Assembly (NCBI GenBank): GCA_017381865.1
Contig: JAFOBJ010000021.1
Location: 1 to 42,334 of the forward strand
Source of the DNA: Bacteroidales bacterium
GTDB lineage: Bacteria > Bacteroidota > Bacteroidia > Bacteroidales > F082
Length of the DNA: 42,334 nucleotides
Direction: 5' to 3'
In this document: positions 7,650 through 15,551 of the stretch, piece after piece
How the letters are laid out: the number at the start of each line of letters is the position of its first letter
How positions within the stretch are numbered: position 1 is the first letter of the stretch
Translations under genes and position numbers: made by a program
The notes under the pieces: model-generated
What the model saw: only the letters and a program-made list of their open reading frames with translations
What the model was told of the DNA's origin: nothing
Database searches by the model: none

Positions 7650-7706
7650 TTTTTAATTCATAATTATATATACCAAAAACAAGTAAAAAATTCAGTAAAA
7701 ATTGAA
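7650..7706. repeat. 57-bp direct repeat, left copy, flanking mcrBC
   Basis: This copy matches 11307-11363 at 54 of 57 positions by eye, in the same orientation. The shared part starts TTTTTAAT, contains CATAATTATATATACCAAAA and ends in TGAA. Together the copies enclose exactly the mcrC-mcrB block. Confidence 0.88.
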
Positions 7707-7760
7707 GAAAAATTTTTCAATAATTGTTATCAAACTGATAATGTATAAGTTATAATTGAT

Positions 7761-7786
7761 AAAAAAATCGCACAGTGTGCGATTTT
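7761..7786 (-). terminator. Intrinsic terminator of mcrBC
   Basis: A perfect 10-bp stem (AAAATCGCAC / GTGCGATTTT, 7764-7773 with 7777-7786) has a 3-nt loop, followed on the minus strand by seven T residues. It lies 52 bases after the mcrC stop. Confidence 0.92.
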
Positions 7787-7837
7787 AGGTGGGATTTAAG
7801 TAATTCTTTATATAAAACCAGGTTGGGAATTTTCTCT

Positions 7838-9160
7838 TTATAACTGATTGTAGAATATAGTTTCCTCTTCTCTCATTCTAGCAACGAAATCATTGAAATC
7901 AGAGCAATCATTAGGTATTCTTAAACCTAACTTGGTAATACTTCCTTCATTAAATCCATCGATTTCTCTTCTCTCGATAGTAGATGTCTCTTGATTTCGA
8001 TGAGGGTATAGTAAGTATCCATCTTTAGAACTAAACCTATACATATAGGTGATTGTTTTATAGTATATGGCTGTCGCACTTGAACTATCTTCCTGAAAGC
8101 AAGTTTTTTCATCCAAAGGGATGTATTTTGCATCTGCTACTTTTGTCATATCCAAAGAGAGGTAGTCTGGGATGATTTGATGTCTTTTGCGATCTTGTAA
8201 AGGCTTAAATAAATGAAATCTCTTACCTGTATCTTTTAAGTAATGGTTGTACTTATCCCTCAATAATTCCGCCAAGTACTCTTCCCACAGCCAGGCGGCA
8301 TCGACTAAAACACCATAGACTTTATTCTCTTCCTGACCATATTTTAACTCTTCGTGTCTTAGAATCTGTAAACATAATCTTTGAAGTGAAGTGTACTCAC
8401 TATAGAAAGGATGTACAAGAGGTGTGAGATTTTTATTTATAATAGCATACAACTCATTGTCTGCATATGATGGTGTGGCACTTATGATTTGTGATACTGC
8501 TTGCTTAGTGACAATATCAATGTTAAGAATATCTTCACAACCATTTTTATGAATAAATTCTATAGTGTGTCTTATGAGCTGAGTAATGTAGTTATCATAA
8601 CTATACTCTCTAGTTGTATAAGCAATCGAACCGTTAAATGGCTCATTATATTTGATATGTCTATTCACATCAATAACACCTCTTATATTGGCATCATTGT
8701 ACTTATGAGTGATGTATTGTCTAAATACACCTTGACCAATTGCATTCTTTAAGTATAACGGAAACAAGTATATAAGAAAATCAAACACACTATCTTCATC
8801 CATTGTGTGGTGAAGGTTAAACAAATTAACCTTAGCGACTTTTTGAAGCATATAGTGCAAGAAGAAATCTTCCTTTCCGTTTTTAGTAAATCTAGAATGA
8901 ATGGAGAGATAGGTTTTATTTCTTCCTATAAAACCAACTATACTATTTGTTGCTAATAATCGTCCTTTTTCATTCTCTTCAATTCGACAAATAACCTTCT
9001 TATCCAAATCCAGATCATAGGCATTAAAGGAATATGGAAATACAAGCAGATTAGGATAATCGTCCAATGTAATATTGGAGATTTCCACATCTGCTATAGC
9101 CCTCAAATCATCTTGTTCTTCGGGAGTTATATAGGTTTTGCTATAATCTCTTGTAATCAA
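7838..9160 (-). CDS. mcrC: McrC-family subunit of a type IV (modification-dependent) restriction system
   Basis: McrC is the nuclease partner that joins the McrB hexamer and cleaves DNA carrying modified bases. The C-terminal half holds a PD-(D/E)XK site: Glu294 region (WLWEEYLAELL), Pro331-Asp332 (IIPDYLS) and Asp343-Ala-Lys345 (ADAKY). The N-terminal part (about 1-180) is the McrC beta domain that touches McrB. The only workable start is TTG at 9160; its last two bases are the first two of the mcrB TGA, so translation is almost certainly coupled. Length, 440 residues, is usual for Bacteroidota McrC. Transcription ends at the hairpin at 7761. Confidence 0.93.
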   Translation of the reverse strand: MITRDYSKTYITPEEQDDLRAIADVEISNITLDDYPNLLVFPYSFNAYDLDLDKKVICRIEENEKGRLLATNSIVGFIGRNKTYLSIHSRFTKNGKEDFFLHYMLQKVAKVNLFNLHHTMDEDSVFDFLIYLFPLYLKNAIGQGVFRQYITHKYNDANIRGVIDVNRHIKYNEPFNGSIAYTTREYSYDNYITQLIRHTIEFIHKNGCEDILNIDIVTKQAVSQIISATPSYADNELYAIINKNLTPLVHPFYSEYTSLQRLCLQILRHEELKYGQEENKVYGVLVDAAWLWEEYLAELLRDKYNHYLKDTGKRFHLFKPLQDRKRHQIIPDYLSLDMTKVADAKYIPLDEKTCFQEDSSSATAIYYKTITYMYRFSSKDGYLLYPHRNQETSTIERREIDGFNEGSITKLGLRIPNDCSDFNDFVARMREEETIFYNQL

Positions 9161-11064
9161 TGCTGTGTAGTGTCGTTATATGCTTGATGTAATCTATCTA
9201 TCTTTTCATCAATATTGGTCTTACCTCTAAGGTATTCATATAATAAACCTTCTATATGATTAGTCCACAAATCATCGAAGTTGTTATATAAACTATACTT
9301 CAAGAAATATGATGCTCCAATTTGATATGCCTTACTTAGTCCTATCTTGTCCTTGTTACTAAGATCCTCATATCCATACTTATCTATAATGGCAGCATTA
9401 AGGTTGTCCATTCTATTCTTCATTTCCTCAATGATGTCATCCGAAGGTTTGCCATTTGCTCCCCAAGCACTTTCCTCATCAAGCATAGTCTGTCTAGATT
9501 TTGCATTTATCTCCTTCCACGCAAATCTTCTTCTCATAGCAAAGTCCATACTTTCGACACTTCTGTCTATGTCATTCATAGTACCTATGATATAGACATT
9601 TTCAGGAATAAAGAAGCCATTTCTAAACACATCTGCCTTGCTTGGGTCAAAGTCGGAATCTCCTTCTTTTGGTATTAGATTTTGGTACTGAGTATCTACT
9701 CTATGTTTATTTCCTCTATATCCAGTATCGATGGAAAAGAATAATTCTCCAAATATCTTGGATATTTCACCTCGGTTTATTTCATCTATTATGAGTACAT
9801 ATGGTTTTACATGTTCTAAAATATATTGCAAAACTCCATAATAATAATAAGAATCGCACCCACCGATAGTAGACGTGATACTCTCATTTATATTTTGTAT
9901 TCTCTGTAGTTTGTCAAGCGTATTGTAAACATTGAAAAGTTTCTTAATACGATCTCTTGACACCACATTAGACGACTTATGATTTTTTTCCGTTTCAGAA
10001 TACCACCTAATACTATCTTCACCACTGACCTCTAATTGCTTTGATTCTATATTCCTTAACATTATAGTTTTCATACTACCTTCTTTTATTTTCTCAATCA
10101 GTGAAGTATATACATTATCAAATGTAAAGTTTATAGCCTCCTTGCAGAGAGTCTTAAAGACTCCATCCTTTCTCTGGAATCCTAAAGAACTACCACTTTT
10201 TATAGGTCGCAATCCCTCTACAAAATCTGTATAGTCATAAGAAGGATGGAACTGAACTAATTTGTATTCTGCCCCCATAGCTTTTGCAATTTCTTTTGCA
10301 AGATACGTTTTACCTGTTCCTGGAGCACCTGTAAGAATGAGGTTGTAGTTACCTCTAAGCAAACTCAAGAAGGTATCGTAATTATTAGTTGCATTCATAA
10401 TAGATTGTTTTGAATTGCTTTCAATTGTAGTATGATTCTTTTTAATGTATTCATATATTCTCCAAGCAGAGGCTGTAATATGGTCATCGTTTAGTTCATT
10501 ATCTAAGAACTTTTTAACTTGATAACTATCATCTATCCAATTGTTTTTTCTAACTATTAAACCTCCATTCTCGATATGTTTATTGAGGAGATTTATAAAT
10601 TCTTTTAGATTCTCATAATTTGGAATACACACAAAATAATCTAGAAAGAAGGTTGCAAGGATTCTATTGATAGCAATAACCATATTCCTACCACCACCAT
10701 TCTTAATCGTGCGATGAAGGAGTTTCTCTAGATCCTTTATCTTTGCTATTTTAGAAGATGGATCCGTAATACTCATTGTGGCTTCAATGAATGGTCTTAT
10801 ACTAGAGTCCCAGTTACTAATGATGGATTTCTTCTCATTAGTTTTTCTCATTTGACCATTGCTAATCTTGACCTCATCCAACAATTCACCCCTATCTATA
10901 CCTGCAACAGGGTTTCTTCTACCAAATAATTCAGACCATTCAGTATCTGTTATATCTGCACTTTTCTTATTAGAGGTGACATAATCAATCCATTTATTTG
11001 TAAAATCAAAGAAAGGTTTGGATTCTCGTATATCCAACTTAGCAACTAATTCTGATATCTTCAT
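9157..11064 (-). CDS. mcrB: McrB-family AAA+ GTPase subunit of a type IV restriction system
   Basis: McrB recognises modified DNA through its N-terminal domain and powers translocation by GTP hydrolysis. Visible motifs are Walker A GAPGTGKT (246-253), the McrB-type QFHPSYDYTDFVEGLRP stretch (271-287), Walker B VLIIDEINR (423-431), the GTP-specificity signature GTMNDIDRS (494-502) and the arginine-rich RRRF (511-514). Residues 1-230 are a specificity domain that I cannot match to EVE, SRA or DUF3578 types by eye; it contains SELFGRRNPVAG. About 100 residues (310-410) are inserted between Walker A and B. The gene overlaps mcrC. No TAnnTTTG promoter was seen upstream. Confidence 0.94.
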   Translation of the reverse strand: MKISELVAKLDIRESKPFFDFTNKWIDYVTSNKKSADITDTEWSELFGRRNPVAGIDRGELLDEVKISNGQMRKTNEKKSIISNWDSSIRPFIEATMSITDPSSKIAKIKDLEKLLHRTIKNGGGRNMVIAINRILATFFLDYFVCIPNYENLKEFINLLNKHIENGGLIVRKNNWIDDSYQVKKFLDNELNDDHITASAWRIYEYIKKNHTTIESNSKQSIMNATNNYDTFLSLLRGNYNLILTGAPGTGKTYLAKEIAKAMGAEYKLVQFHPSYDYTDFVEGLRPIKSGSSLGFQRKDGVFKTLCKEAINFTFDNVYTSLIEKIKEGSMKTIMLRNIESKQLEVSGEDSIRWYSETEKNHKSSNVVSRDRIKKLFNVYNTLDKLQRIQNINESITSTIGGCDSYYYYGVLQYILEHVKPYVLIIDEINRGEISKIFGELFFSIDTGYRGNKHRVDTQYQNLIPKEGDSDFDPSKADVFRNGFFIPENVYIIGTMNDIDRSVESMDFAMRRRFAWKEINAKSRQTMLDEESAWGANGKPSDDIIEEMKNRMDNLNAAIIDKYGYEDLSNKDKIGLSKAYQIGASYFLKYSLYNNFDDLWTNHIEGLLYEYLRGKTNIDEKIDRLHQAYNDTTQH

Positions 11065-11306
11065 ATTATATCTAATTCTAACTACTTACTTAAATCTTCG
11101 ATGTATTTCCTCTTGTATGAATAGAATTCCATTTAGACATTATGCAATTTATTTACAACCTCATCCCATTTTGTGATGGATGTAAGCAAATATTTCTTGG
11201 TCTATTTTATTGACTATTCAAGAGACATGTATCGTTTATACTTTTACCTTTTATTTTTCTGCTAAAATAGAACTTTTTTCAAAATTTTAACACTATTCGT
11301 GAAACT
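11065..11306 (-). other. Spacer upstream of mcrB with a possible coding remnant
   Basis: The minus strand, read from 11201 down, has an open stretch without a start codon (TKKYLLTSITKWDEVVNKLHNV, stop). In the same frame follows a 16-codon ORF, MEFYSYKRKYIEDLSK (11082-11132), ending 17 bases before mcrB. It could be the worn-down end of a lost gene or a leader peptide. Nothing else was recognised here. Confidence 0.3.
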
Positions 11307-11363
11307 TTTTTAATGCATAATTATATATACCAAAAACATGTAAAAAATTCAGTAAAAAGTGAA
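11307..11363. repeat. 57-bp direct repeat, right copy, flanking mcrBC
   Basis: This is the partner of 7650-7706 in the same orientation, with three mismatches by eye. It lies about 240 bases upstream of the mcrB start, so it is not a core promoter of mcrB. Confidence 0.88.
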
Positions 11364-11454
11364 AATATTTTTTTTAACTAAGTCTTTGGGTAAACGCTGT
11401 CTGAGCTTTTGAACTTTTTTGAGTTATGAACTTTTATAGTTTTTAGTAAAAAAA

Positions 11455-11489
11455 CTTTAGACTTTTACCTTTTATCTTTAGTCTTTTTT
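11455..11489. repeat. Heptamer tandem tract upstream of hipBA
   Basis: Five 7-bp units (CTTTAGA, CTTTTAC, CTTTTAT, CTTTAGT, CTTTTTT) end four bases before the hipBA -7 box. This tract is the reverse complement of the family at 1879. Confidence 0.8.
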
Positions 11490-11493
11490 TTCT

Positions 11494-11525
11494 TATCTTT
11501 GCAACAAATAACATTTTGTTTGTTA
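11494..11525 (+). promoter_or_regulatory. hipBA promoter and possible HipB operator
   Basis: TATCTTTG (11494-11501) is a perfect -7 element 43 bases before the hipB ATG. Right after it, at the expected start site, lies a dyad TAACA-N7-TGTTA (11509-11525), overlapped by AACAAA...TTTGTT. Its position suits an autorepressor site, but HipB binding is an inference. Confidence 0.5.
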
Positions 11526-11544
11526 ATATACAAATTATAATATT

Positions 11545-11859
11545 ATGAATAATATATTATTCAATATAACAAATCCAAATGAAGTTGCAAAACAGATTGC
11601 CTCAAGAGTAAAGGCAAGGCGTTTGGAACTTAATCTGACACAGGAAGGAATGTCTGCAAAAGCTGGTGTCAAGTTTGCAACATATCGCAGATTTGAGCAG
11701 ACCGGTGAGATTTCATTACGAGGATTGCTACAAATAGGATTTGCATTGAATGCGTTATCTGATTTTGACGTATTGTTCCAACAACAACAATATCAATCAC
11801 TAGATGACGTACTTAACGAACAGAAGTTTAATCGAAAAAGAGGCAAGAAAAATGAATAG
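11545..11859 (+). CDS. hipB: HipB-like XRE-family antitoxin and autorepressor
   Basis: This 104-residue protein carries an XRE helix-turn-helix at about residues 20-65 (KARRLELNLTQEGMSAKAGV, then YRRFEQTGEISLRGLLQIG). HipB antitoxins bind HipA and, as a dimer, repress their own promoter. The C-terminus (LDDVLNEQKFNRKRGKKNE) is basic and probably disordered. The gene overlaps hipA by 8 bases (ATGAATAG), the usual coupled layout with the antitoxin first. Compared with Proteobacterial HipB the HTH is a little diverged (KFATYRRFEQ in the recognition region), but the context makes the call secure. Confidence 0.9.
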   Translation: MNNILFNITNPNEVAKQIASRVKARRLELNLTQEGMSAKAGVKFATYRRFEQTGEISLRGLLQIGFALNALSDFDVLFQQQQYQSLDDVLNEQKFNRKRGKKNE

Positions 11860-12940
11860 CATAAAACAGATTGAAGTTATTTACAAAGGTCGCTTAGTTG
11901 GTCGTCTTGCATTGACCAAAGAGCATCTATGCGCGTTTGAATATTCATCTGAATGGATTTCTTCAGGTTTTTCTATTTCTCCGTTCGAGTTACCATTACG
12001 CAGTGGTGTTTTCATCGCAAAACCACGTCCGTTTGAGGGTGGATTCGGTGTGTTTGATGACTGTCTTCCCGACGGCTGGGGTTTGCTGATTCTTGACAGA
12101 TACCTGCAACAACATGGTGTGAATACTCGTACCCTCACCCTACTCGATCGTCTTGCGTTAGTTGGTTCAACAGGACGTGGAGCTTTAGAGTTTCGTCCTG
12201 ATAAAAGTGTAGTTGGCCAACAGGAATATTCCGACTTTGAGAAGTTAGCATTAGAAGCAGAACGAATACTCGACAGCGAAGATTATAAGGGAGAAGGAAT
12301 TGAAGAATTCCAGCAACGAGGCGGTTCTCCTGGCGGTGCTAGACCAAAGATATTCACACATTATGAAGGCAAAGAGTGGATGGTTAAGTTTCGTGCAAAA
12401 CAAGATCCAATAAGTATAGGACGCGATGAATATAAATATTCAATGCTTGCTAAAGAATGTGGCATTGAGATGCCTGAGACGCAATTATTTGAGAATAAAT
12501 ATTTTGGCGTACAAAGATTTGACCGCACAGAAGATGGCAAACTGCATGTGGTAAGCATAGCTGGTTTGACAGGTGCCGATTATCGTGTTCCAAGTATTGA
12601 TTACACACATATATTTCAAGTATGCGCGGCACTTACGCATAGCGTCGCCGAATTATGGAAAGTTTACAGATTGATGGTGTTTAACTATCTGATTGAGAAT
12701 AAAGACGACCATGCTAAGAATTTCTCATTTATATATCGTAATAACAATTGGCACTTGTCTCCTGCATACGACCTTCTTCCAAGCAATGGCATGAATGGAT
12801 TTCACACAACATCAATAAATGATAACATTGAGCCAACACCCGACGACTTGATAGCTGTTGCCATAAAAGCTGGACTCAACAAGAAAGAAGCCTTGCAGAT
12901 ATTTGAAGAAATAAAGAATAGAATAATAATGAGGAGTTAG
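11852..12940 (+). CDS. hipA: HipA-family Ser/Thr kinase toxin
   Basis: HipA toxins phosphorylate a translation factor (glutamyl-tRNA synthetase in E. coli), causing growth arrest. The N-terminal HipA domain is included (FEGGFGVFDDCLPDGWGLL, about 60-80). The glycine-rich loop with the autophosphorylation-type serine is GGSPGGARPK (Ser159). The kinase core has NKDDHAKN (283-290) and the metal-binding SPAYDLLP. ATG 11852 was chosen over the longer frame because it overlaps the hipB stop, follows an AAAGAGG-type ribosome site and gives the usual HipA start. At 362 residues it is shorter than E. coli HipA (440). The stop codon lies in a heptamer unit (TAGGAAT). Confidence 0.93.
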   Translation: MNSIKQIEVIYKGRLVGRLALTKEHLCAFEYSSEWISSGFSISPFELPLRSGVFIAKPRPFEGGFGVFDDCLPDGWGLLILDRYLQQHGVNTRTLTLLDRLALVGSTGRGALEFRPDKSVVGQQEYSDFEKLALEAERILDSEDYKGEGIEEFQQRGGSPGGARPKIFTHYEGKEWMVKFRAKQDPISIGRDEYKYSMLAKECGIEMPETQLFENKYFGVQRFDRTEDGKLHVVSIAGLTGADYRVPSIDYTHIFQVCAALTHSVAELWKVYRLMVFNYLIENKDDHAKNFSFIYRNNNWHLSPAYDLLPSNGMNGFHTTSINDNIEPTPDDLIAVAIKAGLNKKEALQIFEEIKNRIIMRS

Positions 12941-13008
12941 GAATTAGGAATTATTGTAGAGACGCGTCAATGTTACTTTAGCAATAAACACACATTGACA
13001 CGTATTGA
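12931..13008. repeat. Heptamer tract at the hipA stop plus inverted-repeat element copy 3
   Basis: Units GAGGAGT, TAGGAAT, TAGGAAT begin inside hipA and contain its TAG. They lead into a GACGCGTCAATGT / ACATTGACACGT hairpin (12961-13003), the third copy of the element at 5499. Confidence 0.8.
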
Positions 13009-13011
13009 AAT

Positions 13012-13048
13012 AAAAAAATCTCGTCTGGATTCAGGCGAGATTTTTTTT
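13012..13048. terminator. Bidirectional terminator between hipA and the DUF1016 gene
   Basis: An 11-bp stem (13017-13027 with 13032-13042, one G-U pair) with loop GATT has an A run on its left and a T run on its right. It can therefore end both convergent transcripts. Confidence 0.92.
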
Positions 13049-13052
13049 GTTG

Positions 13053-14207
13053 TTATTTGTTATTTAAAAAACTACAATATTCATCCAATGATTTTTGCAT
13101 AACATCTAATGGAATTAATTTACGCTGATATTCTGCAATCATTGTTGGAGAAAGAGATCTGCTTAATGTATATTCCACCATACTACGATCTGCCGAAGGA
13201 CAAAGAATAATACCAATACTTGGATTTTCATTTTCTCTTTTTACGTCACGATCAAGTGCTTCTAGATACATATCCATTTTCCCAACAAACTCAGGTTGGA
13301 AATCGGTAGTTTTCAATTCTATTGCGACCAAACATTGCAACGCTCTATGATAGAAAAGTAAATCAATACGTCTAACGGAACCACCAACTTGAACACCATA
13401 TTCACTTTCTACAAACAAGAAATCCTTACCAAGTTCAAGAATAAATTCTTTCATATGCTCTAACAATCCACTATGCAAATGACGTTCGTTATGTTTGGAA
13501 GGCAGATTTAAGAAATCAACAAACGCTTTATCCTTTAAAATAAATTCAACATTTGAATATTCTGCTTTCATTTTTGGAGATAACATTTTGTCCTTACTCA
13601 TTAAGGATGAATATGTTTGATTGACAATACACCTTCGTATCTCATCTGTTTTTAAACTATGTTGAGAAGCATAAAGTATATAAAAAATACGTTCTTCATA
13701 ACTATTACAACGATTCATGATTTCGATATGATTAGTAAAAGTTGTTAGAGTCAACACTAATGGCATATCTTGATTTATTTCTGATGTAGTTAATTGTGCA
13801 GTTGGTAACTGCACAATTTTATTTTGTTCTAATTGTGCAATTGGGAATTGCACAAATTCAAACAGATGCAAACGTTTTGTCATATTAAGAAATTCTACTT
13901 GACTATATGTCTCATAAAATTTTACCATATTGTACAAATGACGTTTTCCAAACCCTCTTCTTTTAGGATTTTGAAATTTAAGATAATCAGCTAATTCACT
14001 AACTATTTTTGTTCCCCAATTTGAAGATTTTAATTGTTTTGATATATATTGTCCAACTTCCCAACTCGTAAGCAATACCTCTACATTAACATTTGCAACT
14101 GCAGATATACGATGTTGCTCTATTAATGAATTAACATATTCAAATTGTTTTTCTAACTCATTTTGAGTATAAAGTTTTGCGATTTGGTTTTTTGATTCCA
14201 TAAACAT
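13053..14207 (-). CDS. DUF1016 / YhcG-like protein with PD-(D/E)XK nuclease domain
   Basis: The N-terminal domain (about 1-120: LTSWEVGQYISKQL, FQNPKRRGFGKRHLYNMVKFYE) is the DUF1016 helical region. The C-terminal half carries a PD-(D/E)XK fold with RRIDLLFYHRALQCLVAIELK split over motifs II and III (Asp in RIDLLF, Glu and Lys in IELK). Such proteins are often found beside restriction systems and are presumed nucleases; the substrate is unknown. The longer frame starts at a TTG (14237) that lies inside the -7 box, so it cannot be the start. ATG 14207 is used, and ATG 14201 is equally possible. The linker has a 13-residue duplication made by two DNA palindromes. Confidence 0.88.
   Translation of the reverse strand: MFMESKNQIAKLYTQNELEKQFEYVNSLIEQHRISAVANVNVEVLLTSWEVGQYISKQLKSSNWGTKIVSELADYLKFQNPKRRGFGKRHLYNMVKFYETYSQVEFLNMTKRLHLFEFVQFPIAQLEQNKIVQLPTAQLTTSEINQDMPLVLTLTTFTNHIEIMNRCNSYEERIFYILYASQHSLKTDEIRRCIVNQTYSSLMSKDKMLSPKMKAEYSNVEFILKDKAFVDFLNLPSKHNERHLHSGLLEHMKEFILELGKDFLFVESEYGVQVGGSVRRIDLLFYHRALQCLVAIELKTTDFQPEFVGKMDMYLEALDRDVKRENENPSIGIILCPSADRSMVEYTLSRSLSPTMIAEYQRKLIPLDVMQKSLDEYCSFLNNK
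13792..13855. repeat. Two tandem palindromes inside the DUF1016 gene
   Basis: AATTGTGCAGTT-GGT-AACTGCACAATT (13792-13818) is perfect over 12-bp arms. 39 bases on, TTGTGCAATT-GGG-AATTGCACAA (13833-13855) is perfect over 10-bp arms. Together they encode the tandem VQFPIAQLEQNKI / VQLPTAQLTTSEI linker. Confidence 0.9.
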
Positions 14208-14234
14208 TATAAAATTAACATTGGTTTCACACTG

Positions 14235-14242
14235 CAAATTTA
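14235..14242 (-). promoter_or_regulatory. -7 element of the DUF1016 promoter
   Basis: It reads TAAATTTG on the minus strand, a perfect TAnnTTTG. The predicted start site near 14229 leaves a 20-nt leader to ATG 14207 and rules out the TTG at 14237. Confidence 0.7.
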
Positions 14243-14296
14243 GAATATCGGAATCAAATAAAAAAGTTAAAAAAAGTTAAAAAGTGTAATGAAAAA

Positions 14297-14436
14297 TTAA
14301 CAATTGACAATTACAATTAACAATTTTTATCAATTCATAATTAAAGAGATACGCATCAATTACATATTTTTTATATCCATTGGTGTAATTGGTACGTCTA
14401 TACTCGGTGTTTCAGTGTCTTAGTGTCTCGGTGACT
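14297..14436. repeat. Repeat cluster: heptamer tract, inverted-repeat element copy 4, octamer tract
   Basis: TTAACAA/TTGACAA units (14297-14343) come first. They are followed by ACGCATCAATTACA / TGTAATTGGTACGT arms (14351-14397), the fourth copy of the element at 5499. Last are four octamers (CGGTGTTT, CAGTGTCT, TAGTGTCT, CGGTGACT; 14405-14436) ending exactly at the stop codon of the channel gene at 14437. No gene is seen in this gap. Confidence 0.8.
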
Positions 14437-15510
14437 TTATTCCCCAAGCCCATACTTCCTCAATAATTTGTTCCATTCTTCCGATTCCAAGAAACTGAGC
14501 AGATACGGATTTATCTTGTTGACTAAATATGGCTGCGACGACATAAAACAATAATATTCCTTATTGTTAGGCAAATCTATCAATGTTATTTTCTTTATTA
14601 AACTCTTTTCCTTTTTATTGAAATAATAGTTTAAAGTCGCGCCATCGTCGACTAAAGCGTTTATCTCTCCTTTTTCCAAAGCATCGAAGGCTTCTTCAAA
14701 AGACGAATATTTCTTGTATTTTATATGTTTGTAATCAAGATAAATGGCAGTGTTCCGTCCTTCCAGACAACCAACTTTCATCTTATGCAAATCATTAAAA
14801 TTGCTTATATTATTTTGTAATCTTTTCGTTGTCAATTCTGAAGAAATAGTCGCAGTGAAGCCGCTGATAATCAAAATAGCTACTAACATCCAGATTGTCG
14901 CTAATATCTTGCCGTTCTTGCTCTGCGGCGATTTGTCGCCATAACCTACTGTCGTCATCGTCACCCACGACCACCAGAATCCGTCGACGATGCCGTTTAT
15001 CTTATCTGAAAAAGCAGGATTATTTTTTCTCTCCGCCAGCCATATCAAGGTTCCAATGCAGAAGTTGATGAATAACAATAATCCGATTGTCTTTAAGAAA
15101 GCCATAGAAAAAAGATTCTTAACTATAGTCACAAATCCGGATTCGTCGTGATTTTCAACGGCGACACACATCGACGTTATATAAAACGGCTGCGTCAAGA
15201 AAGTGCTATCGGCATGTGACGAACTTATCGCCATCGGCGCAATAGAAATATTTATTTCGCCTTCGGATATATTCGTCACTACTTTTTCATAATCTGTCTG
15301 AACGAAATGATAATTAACGTTTAAGGAATCAGAAATGACATTCCATAAATCTATCGTAAGACCAGAAATTTCCTCATTATCAATAATGATAAACGGCGGA
15401 CTGTCAGTGACGCCAACAGACAACTCCTCGCCTTCCGCCTTTAACGAAATAGCTGAAATAACAATTATTATTAATAAAATTAAACGTCTTAACATAAGAA
15501 TCATTTTCAT
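14437..15510 (-). CDS. Prokaryotic glutamate-receptor-like ligand-gated K+ channel (GluR0 type)
   Basis: The layout is that of bacterial ionotropic glutamate receptors. A signal peptide (1-25) is followed by the first half of a type 3 periplasmic solute-binding domain (about 28-135, ELSVGVTDSPPFIIID...). Then come TM1 (about 138-158), a re-entrant pore loop with the selectivity filter TVGYGD (187-192) and TM2 (about 203-223). The second half of the binding domain (about 230-355, MKVGCLEGRNTAIYL, EGEINALVDDG-like, SSQPYLVNKINPYL) completes it. The filter is the classical K+ sequence, unlike animal receptors. The ligand is probably an amino acid, but it cannot be read from sequence. The gene stands alone, downstream of no obvious partner. 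Confidence 0.9.
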   Translation of the reverse strand: MKMILMLRRLILLIIIVISAISLKAEGEELSVGVTDSPPFIIIDNEEISGLTIDLWNVISDSLNVNYHFVQTDYEKVVTNISEGEINISIAPMAISSSHADSTFLTQPFYITSMCVAVENHDESGFVTIVKNLFSMAFLKTIGLLLFINFCIGTLIWLAERKNNPAFSDKINGIVDGFWWSWVTMTTVGYGDKSPQSKNGKILATIWMLVAILIISGFTATISSELTTKRLQNNISNFNDLHKMKVGCLEGRNTAIYLDYKHIKYKKYSSFEEAFDALEKGEINALVDDGATLNYYFNKKEKSLIKKITLIDLPNNKEYYCFMSSQPYLVNKINPYLLSFLESEEWNKLLRKYGLGE

Positions 15511-15551
15511 ATGCTAAAACGTTTAAGAAAGGATTTGGTTTTATTAAAGAG

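Noticed and set aside
7650-11363. Direct repeats as attL/attR of an integrative element
   Set aside because: No integrase, excisionase or tRNA is present between or near the copies, so only recombination between repeats is supported.
14208-14237. N-terminal extension of the DUF1016 gene from TTG 14237
   Set aside because: The TTG lies inside the TAAATTTG -7 box, so it would not be transcribed.
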